DNA of 64,000 bases from Alviniconcha marisindica (taxonomy: Eukaryota > Mollusca > Gastropoda > Provannidae). Below are positions 58,771 to 64,000 of this stretch, piece by piece (the stretch's first letter is position 1; every line of letters begins with the position of its first letter). The translations under genes were made by a program, and so were the position numbers. The notes under the pieces are model-generated. The model was not told where the DNA came from. It worked only from the letters and a program-made list of their open reading frames with translations, and did no database searches. Location: assembly GCA_018857735.1 (NCBI GenBank), contig JABMCL010003732.1:77001-141000 (forward strand). The letters run 5' to 3'.

Positions 58771-61289
58771 CTGGGTAAAGAGACAGCAAGCAGCGCAGTT
58801 TACCTCAACACTCTTTTTCACTCAGCTTTCAACAATAACAGAGACACTAAACCCTGCTTCATGTCCCTGCTTCATGTCATCCATGAAAAAGACAACAACA
58901 CTGAAAGTAAGTCAAGAAAAATATATGGAGACAATCCATACTATTAAGGCTGTTACATCTAGACAAGAGACACCAGAAAATATGCCACAACAGTCACTTA
59001 GTTCTTGGAGTTTAACATCCCACCAACTGCAAAGAACAAATCATGCATCCAAAATTCTTCCATGTCTACCACTTTGAAACACAAATAAAAAAATCAGCAG
59101 TCAAAAGCTGGCTCACATGTAACGTTAACTTAAAAGTATTATGTCCATGATTATGTTCATATTGTGACCAGCACAAAAATTTGGAACAAGGTCAAGGGGC
59201 TAACAGGGTGGGTCAAGGGGATGACAGGGTCAAGGGGCTAACAGGGTCAAGGGGCTAACAGGGTCATGGGGCTGACTGGGTCAAGGGGCTGACAGGGTCA
59301 AGGGGCTGTCAGGGTCAAAGGGCTGTCAGGATCAAGGGGCTGTCAGGGTCAAAGGGCTGTCAGGGTCAAGGGGCTGTCAGGGTCAAGGGGTTGTCAGGGT
59401 TAAGAGGTCACGGGGATGACAGCGCCATGGGGCTGTCAGGGTCAAAGGGCTGTCAGGGTCAAGGAGATGTCAGGGTCAAGGGGTCAAGAGCATGATTGTG
59501 CCATGGGGTTGACGGGGCTGACAGGGTCAAGGGGTTGACAGGGTCAAGGGGTTGACAGGGTCAAGGGGTTGACAGGGTCAAGGGGCCGTCGGTTGTCAGG
59601 GTCAAGGGGCTGACAGGGCCAATGGGGCTGTCAGGGCCATGGGGCTGACAGGGTCATGGGGCTGTCAGGGCCATGGGACTGACAGGGTCAAGGGGCTGAG
59701 TGACAGGGTCAAGTGGCTGTAAGGGTCAATGGGTTGACAGGGTCAGAGAGCTGTCAGGGTCAAAGGGCTGTCAGGGTCATGGGGTTGACAGGGTCAGAGA
59801 GCTGTCAGGGTCAAAGGGCTGTCAGGGTCAAGGAGTTGACAGGGTCAGAGGGCTGTCAGAGTCAAAGGGCTGTCAGGGGCAAGGGGTTGACAGGGTCAGA
59901 GGGCTGTCAGGGTCAAGGGGTTGACAGGGTCAGAGGGCTGTCAGGGTCAAAGGGCTGTCAGGGTCAAAGGGTTGACAGGGTCAGAGGGTTGTCAGGGTCA
60001 AGGGGCAGCACATGTTGTGGGGATCAAAGGGCAAAGCCCCTGTAGCTGTAAGACTTCAGGATTATAGAAAGGTCTGATGCTAATCCCTGGCATTCCAGTT
60101 TTCATCAAATGATAAAAATAATTACCAATCATAAATGAGAATACATACATACATGTCTGTATGTAAGATTCCACTGCCTAAAAATCACTCTATACAGAAA
60201 TGAAGTAGTTGCCCTTTCAAAAGAAGGAAATTTTGATTGGATATACCTTAAAAATAGAAATTCTCTTTCATTTCCTGATAGCAATTTCTTCCCCAGGGGT
60301 AATTTATGTATGCACAAGCGATGGTTTAGGTGGAAGGAAAGCCTACCTGTGGACCTGTCCAGAGCCTTCATGGACTTGAAGGAAAAGAAAGCCTACCTGT
60401 GGACCTGTCCAGAGCCTTCATGGACTTGAAGGAAAAGAAAGCCTACCTGTGGACCTGTCCAGAGCCTTCATGGACTTGAAGGAAAAGAAAGCCTACCTGT
60501 GGACATGTCCAAAGCCTTCATGGACTTGAAGGAAAAGAAAGCCTACCTGTGGACCTGTCCAGAGCCTTCATGGACTTGAAGGAAAAGAAAGCCTACCTGT
60601 GAACCTGTCCAGAGCCTTCATGGACTTGAAGGAAAAGAAAGCCTACCTGTGAACATGTCCAAAGCCTTTATGGACTTGAAGGAAAAGAAAGCCTACCTGT
60701 GGACCTGTCCAGAGCCTTCATGGACTCGAAGGAAAAGAAAGCCTACCTGTGGACCTGTCCAGAGCCTTCGTGGACTTGAAGGAAAAGAAAGCCTACCTGG
60801 GGACCTGTCCAGAGCCTTCGTGGACTTGAAGGAAAAGAAAGCCTACCTGTGGACCTGTCCAGAGCCTTCGTGGACTTGAAGGAAAAGAAAGCCTACCTGT
60901 GGACATGTCCAAAGCCTTCATGGACTTGAAGAGCAGAGGCAAAGAGATCCAGTGAGGGGGATACTTGAAGCGTGCCGTGTCCAGAATCAGGACCAGGTCC
61001 CTCTGTGGGTGGTAGCCAGACACAGGAGCAAAATGGCCATCCCCTGTCTGCCCCAGCGACGGACGGGAATAAGACAAGATAAGAAAGGTATCTTCCTTCA
61101 GCGTCACAGCCTTCACAAGCTCCCTGAACTCCTCCTCACTGGAAGAGTCATCCACCCGTGCTGCCTTGGTCTCCAGCAAGTTGCAACCCGCCAGGCAAAT
61201 GAACTCGTCAAAGGTGATGCCCTGCTTGCGAATCAGTTCTGTGGGGATGCAGCAATCCAGCATGTCTTCATGGTACCACTTCCACGGGC
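57962..61289 (-). CDS. PCS: Phytochelatin synthase (PCS), last two coding exons
   Basis: PCS (glutathione gamma-glutamylcysteinyltransferase, EC 2.3.2.15) is a cytosolic papain-like peptidase. It links gamma-Glu-Cys units of glutathione into metal-binding phytochelatins when activated by cadmium and similar ions. Exons 61289-60897 and 58770-57962 join in phase 1 and give about 400 codons to the TAG stop. The first holds GPWKWYHEDMLDCC, FICLAGCN and GHFAPVSGYHPQRDLVLILD. His and Asp are 18 residues apart, as in the plant catalytic triad (His162, Asp180). The second begins GLPRGHIQVW, equivalent to plant GKRRGFMLIS, and ends in the variable Cys-rich C-terminal domain. The exon with the catalytic Cys is beyond 61.3 kb, and I found no match up to 64000, so the 5' part is outside the window. 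Confidence 0.93.
58771..59164. other. PCS intron, unique part
   Basis: No exon or element recognised. Confidence 0.45.
59165..60005. repeat. Minisatellite, ~17-18-bp unit, ~47 copies (PCS intron)
   Basis: Unit GGGGCTGACAGGGTCAA with TGTCAGG and TTGACAGG variants. Confidence 0.94.
60006..60336. other. PCS intron, unique part
   Basis: No feature recognised. The minus-strand frame here only extends the first decoy exon-end copy. Confidence 0.45.
60337..60930 (-). repeat. 50-bp minisatellite: 12 tandem copies of the PCS exon end and its donor
   Basis: GCCTACCTG recurs exactly every 50 bp at 60341, 60391, 60441 and so on to 60891. On the minus strand each unit reads TTCAAGTCCATGAAGGCT, CTGGACA and TCCACAG|GTAGGC, that is the last ~34 bases of the PCS exon (FKSMKALDMSTG) plus the 5' splice site. 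The copy at 60891-60930 is the authentic junction and the other 11 are intronic. Confidence 0.96.
60897..61289 (-). CDS. PCS: PCS catalytic exon (His and Asp of the triad)
   Basis: The acceptor GTCGTCAG precedes GCCCGTGG, and the exon enters in phase 1 and leaves in phase 1 at ACAG|GTAGGC. It encodes PWKWYHEDMLDCCIPTELI and on through FICLAGCN, EEEFRELVKAV, the His motif GHFAPVSGYH, the Asp motif LVLILDTARFKYPPHW, and FKSMKALDMST. Each of these has a direct counterpart in plant PCS. Both exon edges are duplicated in the neighbouring minisatellites. Confidence 0.93.
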
Positions 61290-61665
61290 CTGACGACAGA
61301 CACCAAACAATCAGCATGTCTTCATGGTACCACTTCCAAGGGCCCAAAGACAGACACCAAACAATCAACATGTCTGTCTTCATGGTACCACTTCCACGGG
61401 CCTGACGACAGACACCAAACAATCAACATGTCTGTCTTCATGATACCACTTCCACAAGCCTGGCAACAGACACCAAACAATCAACATGTCTGTCTTCATG
61501 ATACCACTTCCACAAGCCTGACGACAGACACCAAACAATCAGCATGTCTGTCTTCATGATACCACTTCCACGGGCCTGACGACAGACACCAAACAATCAG
61601 CATGTCTGTCTTCATGATACCACTTCCACGGGCCTGACGACAGACACCAAACAATCAGCATGTCT
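61255..61665 (-). repeat. 54-58-bp minisatellite: ~7 copies of the PCS exon start and acceptor
   Basis: On the minus strand each unit carries GACGACAG or GTCGTCAG followed by GCCCGTGGAAGTGGTA and CATGAAGACA, the acceptor plus the first ~33 exon bases (PWKWYHEDM). Copies differ by a CTGT insertion and a GGTACC/GATACC change. The copy at 61255-61297 is the authentic one. Confidence 0.93.
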
Positions 61666-62625
61666 TGGCCTTAACTCTGGATCAGGACTAGGACTTAATA
61701 CTGGATCAGGACTAGGACTTAACTCTGGATCAGGACAAGGACTTAACTCTGGATCATGATTGGCCTTAACTCTGGATCAGGACTAGGACTTAATACTGGA
61801 TCAGGACTAGGACTTAACTCTGGATCAGGACAAGGACTTAACTCTGGATCATGATTGGCCTTAACTCTGGATCAGGACTAGGACTTAATACTGGATCATG
61901 ACTAGGACTTAACTCTGGATCATGACTAGGACTTAACTCTGGATCAGGACTAGGACTTAAGTCTGGATCAGGACTAGGACTTAACATGGAATCAGGACTA
62001 GGACTTAACTCTGGATCAGGACTAGTGTTTGATGCTAAATCATTACCAGGTCTTAGAAGTCAATCAAAACTAGGGCTTAATGTTAAATCATGACATGGGC
62101 ATAACACTGAATCATGACTAGGACTTAACTCTGAATCAGGACTTTGGATCAGGACTAGTGCTTTATGATAAATCATTACCAAGTCTTAGAAGTCAATCAA
62201 AACTACAGTTTCATGCTAAATCATGACATGGGCATAACACTGATTCATGACTAGGTCTTAACTCTGAATCAGGACTAGGACTTAACTCTGGATCAGGACT
62301 AGGACCTAACTCTGATTCATGACATAGAACTTAACTCTGGGTCATGACTAGAACTTAACTCTGGATCATGACTAGGACTTAACTCTGGATCATGACCAGG
62401 ACCTAACTCTGGATCAGGACTAGGACTTAACACTGAATCGTGACTAGGACTTAACTCTGGATCCAAGGACTAGGATTTAAAATAACTGAGATTCCAAGGA
62501 CTAGGATTTAACTCTGGATCAGGACTAGGACTTAACACTGAATCATGACTAGGACTTAACTCTGGATCAGGACTAGGACCTAACACTGAATCATGACTAG
62601 GACTTAACTCTGGATCATGACTAGG
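61666..62625. repeat. Minisatellite, ~24-25-bp unit, ~38 copies
   Basis: Core ACTAGGACTTAACTCTGGAT, then CAGG. It is presumably in the next PCS intron. More degenerate units occur at 62020-62330. Confidence 0.93.
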
Positions 62626-62629
62626 ACTA

Positions 62630-62780
62630 AATAATAATAATAATAATAATAACAACAACAATAACAATAGATAACTTTTGTATAGCACTATTCTCTGGTC
62701 TACACAAACTCATTGCACTTTACAACATTCTCCAACATTTTCAACATAGTGTGAGAAAAATATCAAAGGTTCAAGAGGTA
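62630..62780. mobile_element. SINE/LINE-like fragment with (TAA)n
   Basis: (AAT)n then ATAACTTTTGTATAGCACTA and CATTGCACTTTACAAC, similar in layout to the other TAA-led elements in the window. Confidence 0.4.
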
Positions 62781-64000
62781 ATACATATATGACTAGGATT
62801 TGGACTTAACCAGGGCTCCCGTTAAGACACAAATGTACGTCCTTTATGCACTAGAACTGAAAAGGACACACTAAACCTCCCTCTTGAGGGGCCCACTGGA
62901 CGCACTAAAAAAAAAAAAAAAAGATAAAAGACAGCCAGTTTGTGTGTTTTTTCTAAGTCCAGACCTGTTTTTGACTGACTTAAAATGCAGTCATCTTCTG
63001 TCTCAAAACCATGCTGACCTTGTTGCTGACAAGCACACATTCTCCCAAACTTCATGAGGTACAGAGGACATACACATCAGTGCTCAGACACAAATACATC
63101 AGCACACACCGAACACATGATACACATCATGATGATATGGGGCAGCAGATGTTGGGCTGACATAATCAGGGACAGGTGCTTTATGTCTGCACAAACCATA
63201 TGGCTTATTAGGGACAGAAGCAATCAACCATAAGTAAGTAAGCATGGTGCTTAACATCCCCAGAAACCATGAGGCTTATTAGGGATGAGTATCAATCAGC
63301 CGTGGGAGTGCTTATTATATTATACCCTACATTGTGAGACATCTTGGTCTTCTGTTTCTGAAAGGTTTAATATCACAAAACCATGCAAAACAAATTGAGG
63401 ATTAAATACAGATCTATCTACAAACTGTCAGTGTGAAGGCTTCTAAAATGGAATAATTTGTTGTGAATTTTAGTCTGTCCAAAAAAGGTCAATGGAGTTT
63501 CTACAGTAAATTTTGTTCAAATGGTGCCAAAGAAATCAAGGAAGGCAACTTAGGTTTTGAGTGGTGTTATGACAATACACACCATTAATTACAGAATCAG
63601 CCTTAGCTGTTTGTATTACCCATGGTCTCCATTTGCAATCTGAAAGCTTTCTCCATTCATTCTCTGTATGGTTTTAATCTGTTCCAAACAAACAGAGCGT
63701 TACTCTAATTAGTTTCAGACTAATATTTTGTACTGGTCTTGTGTCTGAAAGTGCCACTTGTTTTGCTTTCTTACTATGCTACTTTAAAAAAAATCTGTTC
63801 ATACCGACCTATGGCTATGGATGCTACTAAAAAAACACCTACAGAGTTGGCAGGGCTGCCAACCACCAGAGTATTACTAACATAGAGAACCACGAGATTA
63901 GGCCTTTGAACAAACCTATTACTGCGACAATGAGCCAGCATACCTAAAAGTGTGCCACTAAAAGTGACATTGCCAGACAGAACTGAACCCAGAACTGATA
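62781..64000. other. Unassigned sequence, presumably PCS intron
   Basis: I searched for the upstream PCS exon with the catalytic Cys on the minus strand and did not find it. An A-run is at 62907-62922. No other gene or RNA recognised. Confidence 0.4.

Overview
This window is intron-rich eukaryotic DNA with GT-AG introns, long introns, SINE- and LINE-like debris, and no operons or bacterial signals. The most likely source is an invertebrate animal, probably a mollusc. That is an inference from three things: a single CNK-family gene, an animal phytochelatin synthase gene, and the style of the dispersed repeats. By eye, roughly 40% of the window is tandem minisatellite, in about 50 arrays. Nearly every array has its own repeat unit (18-60 bp) not shared with the others. 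Most long open frames in the window are translations of these arrays and are not genes.

Plus strand, 966-32697: the 3' part of a CNK gene (connector enhancer of kinase suppressor of Ras, CNKSR2/3-like). I could assemble 12 exons. Every exon-exon phase agrees and they give a continuous 906-codon reading frame ending at a stop at 32695-32697. It encodes a long Ser-rich linker, a PH domain split over four exons, an acidic segment, and the conserved C-terminal helical region. The SAM, CRIC and PDZ part should lie upstream of base 1.

Plus strand, 33.7-38.2 kb: a few orphan exon-like segments (Cys-rich, and one with a transmembrane helix) that I could not assign to a gene. The rest of 32.7-57.9 kb looks intergenic: minisatellites, G- or C-rich tracts, SINE-like elements and a degenerate transposon.

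Minus strand, 57962-61289: the last two coding exons of phytochelatin synthase. They carry the catalytic His and Asp and the Cys-rich C-terminal domain. The exon with the nucleophilic Cys is outside the window.

Mobile DNA: two ~2.25 kb copies of one DNA transposon with terminal inverted repeats lie in opposite orientation (6071-8325 and 48832-51066), about 40 kb apart. There is also a remnant of a non-LTR retrotransposon RNase H domain and several SINE-like elements.

The most unusual signal is where the minisatellites sit. In both genes many arrays begin or end exactly at a splice junction, and each unit contains a copy of that splice site and often the neighbouring exon edge. Examples are 12 copies of the PCS exon end plus donor, about 18 in-frame copies of the CNK exon 3 acceptor, and acceptor-plus-exon-start copies before CNK exons 9 and 10 and before the PCS exon. 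This looks like tandem amplification of exon-intron boundaries, and would give arrays of decoy or alternative splice sites.
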